From Sacculina carcini (lineage: Eukaryota > Arthropoda > Thecostraca > Sacculinidae), in NCBI GenBank assembly GCA_916048095.2, contig OU696572.1, positions 5,351,362 through 5,415,361 on the forward strand: DNA of 64,000 bases, in the 5' to 3' direction. This document shows positions 21,133-31,867 of the stretch, in pieces. Under the pieces are notes generated by a model that saw only the letters and a list, made by a program, of their open reading frames with translations, had not been told where the DNA came from and did not search any database. Every line of letters starts with the position of its first letter. Within the stretch, counting starts at the first letter, position 1. A program made the position numbers and the translations under genes.

Positions 21133-23624
21133 TAGGGTGACCTTTTGTTGCAAATGCAACTTTTTTATCATAGACTCTACTCATCCTGAAAAGCCCAAAA
21201 ATACGTTTATTTTTTATCTGAGGTAAGTATTGAGTGAGTTATAAATGCAACTTTTTGCAACTTTTGGTTTTTAGCGCAACTTTTGCAACTTTTCGTTTTT
21301 AGCGCAACTTTTGCAATTTATTCGTTTTTGAGGGCACGTTTTTTGGCTTGAGAACAAGTTTTTGAACTTTATGATCAGTTTTTACACTTCCAATACAGTT
21401 TTTAGTTCTTGAAGCTGTTTAATACAAATAAAATTGACGCATTGTCAATGCAAACTAAATACATGTGTTTGAAAGGCGTGTGATGTAACCGTGTGAATTG
21501 GTAGGCATTATGTGTGCGCGTGAGTGTGTGTGCCCACATCGAGAAAGAGGAGCGCTCTGATTGACATAGGCACGTGCATTTGTCCATCTAAAATTTACGT
21601 GCATTTGTCCATCTAAAATTCACAATGGGTTGATAGGGCAACGGTTGAATGCTGGTTAGTGCGCTAGTGATAGTTTGTGGGTGTGTCTGTTGATTGTTCA
21701 TAATGCCTAAGTGTGCTTCATCCAAGAAGGCTAAATGCCAAGCCATTGTGCAAAGGTATCCCGAGGAATTGAAGCTTACGCCCAAAGGAGATTTGTTTTG
21801 CAAATTCTGTGTATGTTCGGTAGACGGAGAGAGGAAATCTTCAGTGGACAAGCACAGAGGATCATCTAAGCATCAAGCGAAAATGAGCAAAAAATCATCG
21901 CAGAATGAACAGTTATTCATTCCAAAGCAGAGATATGATATTATTGATCGAGTTACCCGAGCCTTTCTCTCGGCCGATATACCACTGAAAAAACCCCGCA
22001 ATCAAAAAGTGCGCGAGCTGTTTGAGTTCATGGGGCAGTGTCCACCATCTGATTCAGCATGTCGTTCTCGTGTGATGGAGATGGCTGACAAGGAACTGCA
22101 GGACATGATCGACAGACTGTCGAACCTGGAGTTGTTTTTCGTGGCCGATGAAACAGAAGTAAACGGAACCAAGTTTTTCAGTGTCCTGGTTGGCAACGTC
22201 TCTGAACCTACAAAAACATATTTGGTTCACTGTAAACCCGTCTCCAGTGTGAACAGCCAAGTGGCCATTGAGCACATAGATGACGCTGTCAAAAGAGTCG
22301 ACGTTCAACGAAGCAAGGTTGTCCTGCTCATTTCAGATGCTGCCAGGTACATGGTGAGTGCAGGCAACACACGGAAGAAGCTTTACCCGCGCCTTTCTCA
22401 TGTCACCTGTGTTGCACATCTTTTACACAACTGTGCTGAAAAGGTCCGAGCCAAGTTTCCCAGTGTAGACACACTCATCGCTCGAGTGAAGGCTGCTACT
22501 ACGAAAAATCGGGGTCGCCGAAACGCGTTCAATGCCATAGGATGTCCACCGCAACCTGTTGTCACACGATGGGCAAGCTGGTTGAACGCGGCGTTTTATT
22601 ACGCAGAAAAGTTGCCAGAGGTTAAAGAGATTGTTTCTGGCTTCGAAGGAGGTCTTTTGGTGTCTCGAGCCAAGGAGGCACTTGGGAATGCAACAATCAT
22701 CGAAGACCTGGCTGCGATCAAGCGGAACTACGTTGAGCTCGCTCAATTGTTTCCCAGAGTCGAAAGCCCCTATTACACATTAGAGGCAGCGTTCAGTGAT
22801 TTGACCAAGCTGAAATTCGGTGAAGATGCTGATCTCAAACAATATCTCACCAAAAGGATCGAGAAAAACACAGACCTGAAGGCCATTCTGAAGTACGAGC
22901 GCAGTGACATCTCACCAGCTCTGTATGTGAGTCTGCAGCATTGTCAGGCAACATCTGTTTCAGTTGAAAGGTGCTTCAGCATGCTGAACAAGTTGCTTGC
23001 AGACGACCGAAACTTTGATAAAAAAATGTGGAGGCCTATTTGAGGATGTATTACAATTCTTCTGACTGATTATGTATTCGCATACAAATATATTCTGTGT
23101 TTTGAGTTATTCTTAATCTTTATACAGTTGTATCTGGTTTTGATTATTCTGGAGCAAACTAGATTGCATTCTGAATATCAACTTTAGAGCAACAACGCTA
23201 GCATATGGTTCTTGCATCAATTTTGGATATTCGTTAGTGGTTTGATTAACTTACACATTGATTATAGACGCTAAATGTATTGATATTTAAAAAAACAATG
23301 ACATTGAAATTCAACAACGGAATAATACTTCGTCACGATCAATATACATATATTTTAGGGTCCGCGCTCAAAGAAAAACAAATTTCATGACAAAATAATT
23401 GAAAATGCTAAAGATAACAGGAACTTATCCCAAAATGTTCATACTCAAAATCTTAGAACATTTGTCAAACAATTCGTTATTCGAACATTCTCAACCATTT
23501 TTAGTTGTGTTTTCGAAAACAAATTATTGCAACTTTTAGCGCAACTTTTTTAATTTTTAGCGCAACTTTTTGAATTTTTTAGCGCAACTTTTCTTGATTT
23601 TTAGCGCAACAAAAGGTCACCCTA
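21133..23624 (+). mobile_element. Complete hAT transposon (2492 bp) with perfect 8-bp target site duplication
   Basis: TIR TAGGGTGACCTTTTGTTGC at the left is matched exactly by its complement at the right. The 8-bp sequence ATAATCAG is repeated perfectly at 21125-21132 and 23625-23632. Subterminal regions hold several copies of TTTTAGCGCAACTTTT, in the same orientation at both ends. The single gene between them is open. A 24-bp direct duplication (ACGTGCATTTGTCCATCTAA...) lies at about 21572-21621, upstream of the gene. Confidence 0.95.
21703..23043 (+). CDS. hAT-family transposase, intact, 446 aa
   Basis: Uninterrupted frame from ATG 21703 to TGA. Order: a BED-type zinc finger (C33, C36, H51, H57 in LFCKFC...HRGSSKH), a DDE RNase H-like domain with candidate Asp149 (FFVADETEVNG) and Asp212 (LLISDAARYM), the CVAHLLHNC hAT motif at 236-244, the TRWASW motif at 288-293, a candidate catalytic Glu near 361 (YTLEAAF), and a C-terminal hAT dimerisation segment (SVSVERCFSMLNKLLADDR). 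It is shorter than many hAT transposases (about 600 aa), so part of the insertion domain may be reduced, as in CGGBP1-like relatives. It would excise and reinsert the element. Confidence 0.92.
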   Translation: MPKCASSKKAKCQAIVQRYPEELKLTPKGDLFCKFCVCSVDGERKSSVDKHRGSSKHQAKMSKKSSQNEQLFIPKQRYDIIDRVTRAFLSADIPLKKPRNQKVRELFEFMGQCPPSDSACRSRVMEMADKELQDMIDRLSNLELFFVADETEVNGTKFFSVLVGNVSEPTKTYLVHCKPVSSVNSQVAIEHIDDAVKRVDVQRSKVVLLISDAARYMVSAGNTRKKLYPRLSHVTCVAHLLHNCAEKVRAKFPSVDTLIARVKAATTKNRGRRNAFNAIGCPPQPVVTRWASWLNAAFYYAEKLPEVKEIVSGFEGGLLVSRAKEALGNATIIEDLAAIKRNYVELAQLFPRVESPYYTLEAAFSDLTKLKFGEDADLKQYLTKRIEKNTDLKAILKYERSDISPALYVSLQHCQATSVSVERCFSMLNKLLADDRNFDKKMWRPI

Positions 23625-23843
23625 ATAATCAGCTAACACACTGGTAGCGTCATCTAACGACAATATACATAAAGAACGTGTCTCCTCATCACTCTATACA
23701 TAAACACAGATAGTCATATAAACAAAGTGTCTACACGGCAAAACCACAAGGTGAAAAAGTAACCTTATTTACTTTTGACAGCCTAGTTGACAGCCCTAGT
23801 TATTATACAACCAGTATGCCTACTAATGGAGGATATTTTTGAA

Positions 23844-25543
23844 TAATGACTATGGCTGTTAAATATAAGTAGCCTAAACATCAGAAAATGTAACCTAATT
23901 TTCGTGAAAAAGTAACCTAAAAAGTAATCTAAAAACATATGACTCTTCAAAAAAAGGTCAATTTCTATTTGCAATTCTGACGGAAGAAAATACACCTGTC
24001 CCTCTTGTTGTGAAATCTTGGCTATTTTTGTGCGTTCATCTGGCAGCGCTGTGGGTATTTTCTGTATATCAACAACAACATATTTTGTCTTTCACCATCG
24101 TGTTTTGCGTGCACATCTCCGGGTATATTTGTGTGTTAAATATTCTGTAAATAGCACATTTTGGGCAATCATTTTGTTTAATTGTGTACTTACAATTATC
24201 CTGTATATATATATCCTGTATATATCCTGTATATATCGTTTTATGGTTCACATATCTATTTGTACTTTCTTTTGTTTCAGGAGATGTGTGTTTTGGTATG
24301 AATAAAGCCTATCGTTGAGGCCAATCTTTCATAACACCTCTTTTCCATCCTCTCTACGATTTGGTACCATTTTTACTACAAACCACCAAAAGTGACTTAA
24401 CATTATTTGGCGAACATCGCAAAAAGCAACATAATCATCAAAATGTAATTTAAATGTTGAAAGCTAATACATGGGTGAAATACACTACTTGTTAATGTGA
24501 ATATTTTAGTAATGATCGCAGTAATGTCATATATATTGTTTCAATGAGACATTTCTGAAGCGACCCTATCAAGTATACGAGCTATCTCGTACACGTGCTA
24601 CAGCTTGTATATTTATGTGAGTGTAAACGCTGCATGTGTGAATGCCCCCATCTTCATGTAAGCACCCTGTACTCACAGTCTTATGATAAGTGGCATTGTT
24701 TCGTCGCTTGAGCTCAAGCGTGGGAAAGTGGCGCTATCTCACGTTCTTAAACTCACGTGCTACTTCATGTCAAGTAAATGCTTAGTGACAAGTGTCACAG
24801 TGCAGTATCTGTTATATAGACCTCATACTTCGTACTATCCCACGCTCCAAACATATCACGACACCCTCCGGCTCGTGGACATTTCCTAAAATGGGATAGC
24901 ACTATCCTGCGTACCCAAAAACGTATGAATATCGAGTAGCACAGATACAATGGCGGCGCTAAGGGGGGTTTCAGCCTCCCAAAAAATATATCAAACCCCT
25001 TAAGCCCCCACAAAAATGATAATCATGGATATTAACATTTCAGACCACTATAAATGAAGTTTTCCTGCCACTGTAAATGAAGAATGGTTCAAGTTCGAGG
25101 ACTGAATCAGAGCGCCCTAGTCCCTTATTATAATATTATGTAGTCATCGTTCGAGTGTAGTTCTTCATGTTTCACCAAGCCCCCACAACTTTTTGCTCAG
25201 CCCCACCTCAGTCCCCATCGAAAAATTTCTGGCACTGCCACTGCACATATATTAATGTGAATATCAATTGTTAAATACAAACAACATACATTTTGACAAT
25301 TCTTGATCTTCAGACATGATATTCCATCTCTTTTCCGATTTTATTCTGATTTATACCGTTTTTGTGCCTATTATCTGCAAAAAGTTACCAAAGTATGTGC
25401 TAAAGTGCCCTAATGAAAAACAAAACAAACAGGAACCTTACAATAATAAAGTAACTTAAAAGCCAAAAAAGTAACCTAACGATGAAAAAGTAAATTATGG
25501 TAACCTAATACCTTTTAAAAAAAAGTATCCTACTCAACTTTTG
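23844..25543. mobile_element. Second copy of the outer hAT-like element (left part)
   Basis: Starts with a worn terminus ATGGCTGTTAAATATAAGTAGCC and runs parallel to 19673-20830: matching GTCAATTTC...GGAAGAAAATRCACC, CGTACTAT(A/C)CCACGCTCCAAACAT, CATCTGTTTTT/CCATCTCTTTTCC and the AAAAAGTAACCTAACGATGAAAAAGTAA block. It is interrupted by a MITE (24948-25243) and then by an LTR element at 25544. A remnant continues at 33258-33320. Confidence 0.72.
24948..25243. mobile_element. hAT-type MITE (296 bp) with empty site in the paralogous copy
   Basis: Ends CAATGGCGGCGC and (complement of right end) CAGTGGCAGTGCC, flanked by CACAGATA / CACATATA (7 of 8). The related element at 19673 reads GAGTAGCACAGATATTAGGG across the same place (near 20556) with no insertion. 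The interior is rich in CCCCC/GGGGG words near the ends. Confidence 0.8.
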
Positions 25544-25620
25544 TGGTCTAGTGGTGCTTGGTTTTCGGTAGTTGCTATTTTCTGCGTGTACATGCTGGTG
25601 TATCAGTGTGAGTGTAAAAA
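25544..25620 (+). repeat. LTR-P 5' LTR, truncated
   Basis: About 70 bp align with the first part of the 3' LTR (shared TTTTCGGTAGTTGCT and GCGTGTACATGCTGGTGTAT), then identity stops and protease sequence follows soon after, so most of the LTR and gag have been deleted. Confidence 0.75.
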
Positions 25621-25683
25621 TAAGCCGAATTCGGAAAACAAAAGTGGGAGAGTTTCTGCGCCGGAAGCTCTCCCGAAATCGGA

Positions 25684-26070
25684 ATGAAGGCGCTGCCGGT
25701 TATCGACGCTGTCCTGAATGGTCTTCTTGTTCGAGCTCTGATATGTTCCGGCTGTTGCTTGACAGTCGTAGCTTCCTGGCTTTGCAAGGCTATAAGTGAA
25801 ACTAGAGAGCTGATGACATTCAATGGTGACAGTATAGAGTAGAATAGAGGTAGAGTGCAGAGTAGAGTATAGTGCAGAGGACTGGTGGAAATGGCAGTAG
25901 AGTTGGCAGGAAGATGCGTGCAGGTGCCAGCTGTTGTAGCTCAGTCTGGCTGCAGGCGTGGATGCCGTATTGGGAATGGATGTGATAAGTGAAATAGGAG
26001 TAGTTTGGATCGATGGTGGAGAAGCCAAGGTTAGTGGGTGTCAAGGCTTGTGGTTGTTGACTTCGACTTG
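25684..26070 (+). pseudogene. LTR-P aspartic protease remnant
   Basis: Frame from 25684 gives VLNGLLVRALICSGCCLTVV, aligned with VTVFIDQRESYVLVDTGCSRC of the minus-strand element at 30.5 kb; the catalytic Asp is Cys here. After a frame change the C-terminal half reads GVDAVLGMDVISEIGVVWID, matching YDAILGMNAISALGGVCV. It is non-functional. Confidence 0.7.
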
Positions 26071-26273
26071 TTAGCGTGATGGTCATGATGCATTGTTAGA
26101 AATTGAGGAAGAAGATTTCAGCGCTTGATTTGATGGCAAAAAGTGGACTGCCATATGGAAATGGAAGAAACAGTACCATGTCTGATGACGTGGAGTATAT
26201 GTTTGATGCATAAATTTAGAGATAGATAGATGAAAGTATTCTCGAAGAAGATGAGTGTAAGGAGACTGTTGGC

Positions 26274-26950
26274 TTGATGCCGTTAATGGCCGTTGTTCAG
26301 CGCAACAAGGGAAAGGTCAGGCCAGTTCTAGATTATCGAGAGCTCAACCAGTTTGTTGAATGCAGGGAAAGAATGGACATGGTCTCGTTCGATGAATCCT
26401 TACGTGAATGGAGGAGGCTCAATGAGCTATTGAAAGTGGTCGACCTACAAACTGCGTACTTGCATGTACATATTGACATGGAGCTTCGACGATATCAGCG
26501 TGTATGTTGGAAAGGAAAAGACTTCCGTCTCAATCGGTCGGGATACGGACTCAACTGTGCTCCTTGGATTATGAGCCAGATAATCGCGAGAGTTCTTGAA
26601 CAAGACCTTTATGTTAGTATAGGCACGAGAGCTTATATGGACGACATTATTCTTGAAGAGAATTTTGTGTCCGCTGATAAAGTGGCAGCACATTTAACGA
26701 AGATTGGGTTTGAGACGAAACCACCTGAAAGATTGGATAATAACAAACTACTTGGTCTGCAGCTGGAAAGAGGGTTGACGGAGATTTGCGCTTCAAAAGA
26801 GAGAACCCAATTCCAAAGATTGAGGGAAATGTTTTGACCCGCAGGACATTGTTTTCCATCTGTGGCGCGCTGATTGGACACTATTCAATATGCGCTTGGC
26901 TCCGTGTGGCATGAAGTTACGTGAAGTGACTGAGTGAAAACGGGGCGTGG
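26274..26950 (+). pseudogene. LTR-P reverse transcriptase
   Basis: Starts in-frame with PLMAVVQRNKGKVRPVLDYR and contains VVDLQTAYLHVHI (first Asp), GYGLNCAPWIM, the catalytic box RAYMDDIILE (about 26630-26660) and a LLGLQLE block. The frame ends at 26837 but continues one base off with TRRTLFSICGALIGHYSICA, showing a frameshift, and is cut near 26950 by the dispersed repeat. The family is a divergent Gypsy-like type also represented by LTR-M. Confidence 0.85.
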
Positions 26951-27293
26951 GTAGTGATGCAAAAAAACCGTTTTTTTGTTGCGCTTTTTTGCAAAAAAAA
27001 CATGTTTTTGTAGGGTTTTTTTGTTTTTTTAGAATTAGCCCCAATTGTCATCGGATGTTAGATTTTAGTACATAGAAATGAGTTCAATTGATGTTTTGTA
27101 CATCTTTACGTGTCTTATTTCAAAGATAATTTGATAATAGTCTAAAAATCAAGAATATTCATCAATAAATACCTCAGGAGACTGTTTGAAAGTGCATCCG
27201 GGTCCGGTGGTTTAGGTTTTTTCATTGAGAAAAGCCATGTTTTTAAAGATGTTTTTAATTATGTGGATACTTGAAATAATTTGTCAGCATAAC

Positions 27294-27681
27294 TGTATTT
27301 GAATGTAAGCACGAAAAATAAAAAAGAACAAGAAAGCACAATTCCACACGATCACACCGCAACACAATGCACTAAATGCTACTCTATCCACCGAACAACA
27401 CTAAACCACCGCACACACACCACCGCACACACACCACACTCTCACTTCACCAGTAACGCACTGCCCAATATGCACGAGCGACCGTTGACTCCGGGCGGAT
27501 ACCACCCGCGCATGCATGCACTCATAGCTCGCGCTTATGCAACACAGCTACCTCCGCGCGCGCATACAACAACGTACACAAAATCACACTCCCACGTACG
27601 CACACAAATACACATGCACGCACACACAATTATATATAGTACAAAATACAATACCATGCAATACACAATAATCACAATACA
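27294..27681 (-). repeat. LTR-M 3' LTR
   Basis: 388 bp. It differs from the 5' LTR by one extra 14-bp CACCGCACACACAC unit and a few substitutions. Confidence 0.92.
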
Positions 27682-27695
27682 TATCCCCCTGATTC
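27682..27695 (-). promoter_or_regulatory. LTR-M polypurine tract
   Basis: The complement reads GAATCAGGGGGATA directly before the TGTATTG start of the 3' LTR. Confidence 0.7.
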
Positions 27696-27704
27696 TAAGA
27701 ATCA

Positions 27705-28676
27705 CTATGCCCGATTAGAATTATACACAACATAATCATTGAACCGCACCGGACGCTGACTCTGTCGCTGTGGCCGCGTCTGCTGCTGACCGCTACTCGC
27801 CGGACCAGTCCCGGCAGTCCTCTCGCCGTACACCATGACGGCAGGCTCGCCGTCGTGCGCTACGTCACCGCTCGCCCCGTCCAATGAGTTCGTGCCGCCA
27901 CCGTTCTCCGTCTCCGCCCGTGGTCTGACATCACCCACGTGCCTGTTGATGCCATTGACGGCGACAACGAGGTCTGACACGACACTTGTGACGGTACCCC
28001 TACGACCGACAGCATCACACCGGTCTCCGCGCTGCCTCACCCAGACAGGATCGCCGACCTCATAATCGCAGCCACGAACAGATGTGCTGCGCTGTCGCGG
28101 GAGTTCATCACACATTCGCACTCTGTATCGATACACACAATCAACAGGTCTGCGACCGGCGTCATCGCTAGGCGTCAAATTGTGCAGCATCACAGCCTCT
28201 CTCACACTGCACTGTTTCCTCGCAACAATGGTCTTTACTGTCCGATGCGACCTCTCCGCTATGCCGTTTCCTTCTGGGCGAAAAGCACACCGATATCGAA
28301 TGTTCACACCCCAACGTTACATCGCCCACACAAAAGCCTGTCCACGAAAAGATGTGTCGTTGTCCAGAAGTATCTCATTTGGGGGTCCACGCTCACTAAA
28401 AATGTCATCGAAAATGTCCGCCACTTCATCGCTGCTGCGAGTGCGAACCTTGCGCCAGAGAGAAAACCTCGAAGGACCACAATCGATGACAGACACATAC
28501 AACAAATCACGCACATGCACAAAATCTGCTGCCAGTCGGTGCCAGTTTTGATTCACGCTCAGATTCCCGTGTCTCCATTTCACTGAGGCCGGACAAATCG
28601 AATTGCAGATGTCACACGACCTCACAACATCTGCGACTTCCCGCTTGCTCACGTAAAGCTTTTTCCTCCGGCAAAA
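27705..28676 (-). pseudogene. LTR-M integrase
   Basis: Zinc site: the His part is HHAAGHPGIHRT (upstream, about 28680-28715) and the Cys part is CDICNSIC near 28600. The core shows Asp in RLAADFVHV, Asp in ILLDNDTSF and Glu in NGIAERSHRTVK. In-frame TAA codons interrupt it at about 28674 and at 28317-28319. The C-terminal tail ends RPQRQSQRPVRFNDYVVY, a usual retroelement integrase tail. Confidence 0.85.
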
Positions 28677-29423
28677 TTACCGCGTTCGGTGGATGCCCGG
28701 ATGTCCGGCAGCGTGGTGAATCTGCCGGATGCGAGAACGCACGTCAGTCGGTTCAGCACCTGCGGCACACACTGATTTGTCCTGTTTCAACCAGTGACCA
28801 GGCACACGAGTCAGGCAATCTGCTTTATTCCTCTCAGACGCCACCTTCATTACTTCAACAGTCAAGTTGTACTCGTCAAACAATCCACCAATGATCTCTA
28901 GTCGGCGCCTGATCAACAACTCACTACAGGCAGCTGTCCTGACACGTTCTTTTGCCGTTGGAAGTCCTCTGAGCCATAAATGCACCGTGGATGAATCTGT
29001 GAAAACCCGAGTTTTTCGAAATTTGAGCTTAATCGCCAGGCCAAGCCCCTTTATCACGGCCTCTAGCTCACTAAGGTTTATGTGGTGGCTGTCCCTTCTC
29101 AACCAGCAAGCATCTTCCACTGTCTCGCCATTTACCTCAACCAACGCACCAATGGCAATGTTGCTAGCGTCCACCCATACATTCGCCAAATCATCATCGA
29201 TCTTCCACATGCCTCTCACGGGATCGCTATGTTGCAGTTTCGACATCACCTCGTTCACATGACTATTGATTGCTGAGTCACAAATCGTTTCGTCCCAGCT
29301 GTTTGTCGCTTCGGATGCAAGTCGCTTGATGAACGAAGCGGCAACCAGCCACCGACAGGATAATGCGACACCAAAGTACTGCACAAAGAAAACACGACTC
29401 GTCTCGTGAGCTGTTGCGGACAC
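28677..29423 (-). pseudogene. LTR-M RNase H and start of integrase
   Basis: AASFIKRLASEATNSWDE leads into RNase H: VWVDASNIAIGALVEV (Asp), HHINLSELEAVIKGL (Glu) and RVFTDSSTVHLWL (Asp), then ERNKADCLTRVP. It ends at the zinc His residues of the integrase. It is joined to RT by a frameshift near 29340-29420. Confidence 0.85.
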
Positions 29424-30600
29424 TCACCCATAGCATTGTCCCTTTTCCACATCAACTTGCCAGACTCTGATGAAAACACGTGTAAGCCGAGCACACGTGT
29501 TCCGTCAGAGAGCTTTTGAATCTCCTTCGATTCAAGACCGTACTTGGCAAAGTGCTCCTTCATTGCGTCGGGTGACACAATGTTTCCATCAATGAGGACA
29601 TCGTCAACATATGCCGATGTACCACGCCTTATCTGGTCATTTTGTGCCATCACCGAGTCAACCACCGTATGCATGATCATGGGCGCCATACTCAACCCGA
29701 ATCCAAGCCTGGTCAAGCAGTACAGCACACCATTGAACTTCACCGTCTGGAAAGGCCACAACGAACTTTCCACTGATATCTGCAGGTAGGCTTTCTTGAG
29801 GTCCATGATAAACACATTGTCTCCCTTCATCCGCCATTCCCTCAGCTTCTCATTGCATACGTCAGCATCTGCAGAACGAGTGTCAATGTGATTATTTAAT
29901 TCTCGGAAATCAAGGACCGGTCTCACTTTGTTCTTGTTCTTTTGGGTCACTGCCATCAGAGGAATTAAACAGCGAGCAGGCCCATGTACACTCTCATCAT
30001 AGGGAGTCAACCATTTGTTGCTGATCCACTCATTGATCTCTCTGTCAAATGCCTCCTTGGCGTGTTGCCTCACATGATATTGTGCAGTTTCGTTTGTCAA
30101 ACGATGAGGCTCGTGGTCGTCAAGCCACTTCCACTTGCAAGTCCACATGTTTTTAACTGCATCAAACCGTGCCTCATGCCCAGGTTTTGACTCAACAATA
30201 TCACCAGCCGCAGCACAGTATGCGGCCTTGGCACTCACTTGAAAACGCACCCTACCGTCAGCACTTACACAAACACCCCCCAGCGCTGATATGGCGTTCA
30301 TTCCCAGAATCGCATCATATCCCATCGGCTTGTGCTGCACAACAAGGGCTTTTACCACAACTGAATGTTCCTCGACACTCACACATTCACCAACACCCGA
30401 ACAGTCAAAGCTCATGCCACCCAGAGTATTCACATGAGTCGTTACTGGTGTCCATGTATTACAAACACCACTCCACACAATACAGCGAGAACAACCGGTA
30501 TCAACAAGCACATAAGACTCACGTTGATCAATAAACACAGTGACTGAAGGAAGCGCCTCATTGCTCACTGAGGAGAGGGTGCTGGCGCTGACGAGCCCTC
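29340..30600 (-). pseudogene. LTR-M protease and reverse transcriptase
   Basis: Long open frame. The protease has SYVLVDTGCSRCIVW (catalytic Asp) near 30510 and YDAILGMNAISALGG near 30310. RT follows with CLIPLMAVTQKNKNKVRPVL, FIMDLKKAYLQI (first Asp), RLGFGLSMAPMIM, the catalytic box SAYVDDVLID near 29610, and RVLGLHVF. No stop lies inside this part. Confidence 0.9.
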
Positions 30601-30607
30601 TCCTTCC

Positions 30608-31267
30608 TCGTTTCCCTGACAGTCCTTCGCCATGTGACCCAATTTGGAACAATTATATCATCGTATCCGATATTTCCTTTTGGGGCAATCTCTACTCAAA
30701 TGACCAGTCTGATTGCAAATATAGCATTTTCAAGGTGAAAGCGACCCGGCATTGGCGGCTAGACAGTTTGATGGGCTTTTTGTCGTTTGTAACACCATGC
30801 GAGTTCTGCTCGTAATATCACTCAACGACAGAGACTCTGACACTGTGCTTGCACGAATACTGGTCGCCACGTGATCGGGTAGGCCATTTACAAATGCACA
30901 TATCAGCAGATTATCGGATACGCCACAGAATGAAACAGCGACTTTTTTTCAAATCTGCTAAATATACGTCAGGCGACTCACCTTCTTGCAGACGACGACT
31001 GGTGAACAGAGCGTATGCACGGAATCTGTCCACTCCAAACGCCGAGAACAAAGCGCTGCGAGTCCCTTTCGCACAACGGCGAAGTTCATCCGGCAGTTGG
31101 GACCACACAACAAACGCACCTTTTGAGAGACGTAGTGGCACTACGCTCATCACATCGACGCCTTTGAGCTGACACATCATCTTCGTGCGAGTCCACCATT
31201 CCACAATGTCACTCTGACCATCAAATTCTGGTATCACGCGAGCGTCGAAACCACATGAAGATTCCAT
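30608..31267 (-). pseudogene. LTR-M gag
   Basis: ATG at 31267 lies only 22 bp from the 5' LTR. The capsid-like region reads FDGQSDIVEWWTRTKMMCQL, then VVPLRLSKGAFVVWSQLPDE. A run of seven T near 30945 marks a frameshift, after which LICAFVNGLPDHVATSIR continues. Two CCHC knuckles follow: CYICNQTGHLSRDC (about 30680-30720) and one ending NCSKLGHMAKDC, whose first Cys codon is TGA (30658-30660). Confidence 0.82.
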
Positions 31268-31289
31268 TTTTCGGAAGAGCCGGTTAGCT

Positions 31290-31663
31290 TGTATTTGAAT
31301 GTAAGCACGAAAAATAAAAAAGAACAAAAAAGCACAATTCCACACGATCACACCGCAACACAATGCACTAAATGCTACTCTCTCCACCGAACAACACTAA
31401 ACCACCGCACACACACCACACTCTCACTTCACCAGTAACGCACTGCCCAACATGCACGAGCGACCGTTGACTCCGGGCGGATACCACCCGCGCATGCATG
31501 CACTCATAGCTCGCGCTTATGCAACGCAGCTACCTCTGCGCGCGCATACAACAGCGTACACACAATCACACTCCCACGTACGCACACAAATACACATGCA
31601 CGCACACACAATTATATATAGTTCAAAATACAATATCATGCAATACACAATAAACACAATACA
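31290..31663 (-). repeat. LTR-M 5' LTR
   Basis: 374 bp, CA-rich on the plus strand, TG...CA borders, highly similar to 27294-27681. Confidence 0.92.
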
Positions 31664-31867
31664 ATAACAAAACAAATTCATTGAATAATCATGTTTTTTA
31701 AAAGAAACCGTGTTTTTTTATGGAAAAAATGCAATTATGTTTTTCAAACTGGTTTTAAATTCGTTTTATTAATTTACAGGTCCAGAAAATGTTGGCAGCA
31801 GGACAAGACAAGCTAATTGGTTGGTCAAGTGTTTTTTGACAAACGTTCATTTAAACTAGCACTTTTT

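Larger units (their letters stand above)
19673..23798. mobile_element. Outer hAT-like element with AAAAGTAACCTAA motifs
   Basis: Left end TAGGGCTGTCAAAAAAGTA. On its complement the right end reads TAGGGCTGTCAACTAGGCTG and then a second GGCTGTCAAAAGTA. Flanks GATATTAT (19665-19672) and GTTATTAT (23799-23806) agree at 7 of 8 bases, as expected for a hAT target site. The interior has many (A)nGTAACCTAA words and no coding region of its own; the transposase inside belongs to a second, nested element (21133-23624). A second copy begins near 23844. Confidence 0.8.
27294..31663 (-). mobile_element. LTR-M: minus-strand LTR retrotransposon with target site duplication
   Basis: LTRs at 31290-31663 (5') and 27294-27681 (3'), TG...CA borders, flanked by perfect 5-bp ATAAC (27289-27293 and 31664-31668). 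The empty site is represented in repeat R copy 2 near 37103. The internal order on the minus strand is gag, protease, RT, RNase H, integrase. All domains are present but broken by at least three stops and two frameshifts. RT and integrase resemble LTR-P more than Gypsy-1. Confidence 0.93.
26951..31866. mobile_element. Dispersed AT-rich repeat R (copy 1), split by LTR-M
   Basis: 27020-27293 and 31664-31860 together align with the uninterrupted copy at 36835-37310 (shared TTAGAATTAGCCCCAATTGTCA, CCTCAGGAGAC, AAGTGCATCCGGGTC, ACAAATTCATTGA). Ends are rich in poly-T and AAACCG words. It is non-coding, probably a non-autonomous transposon, class unknown. Its outer limits are approximate. Confidence 0.78.

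Noticed and set aside
27835..28586. Plus-strand frames opposite the LTR-M integrase
   Set aside because: Shadows of the minus-strand integrase, no domain recognised.
29340..30600. BEL/Pao assignment for LTR-M and LTR-P
   Set aside because: RT has the KVRPVLDFRELN layout of Gypsy-type elements and I see no BEL-specific features. Kept as divergent Gypsy-like, without a clade name.
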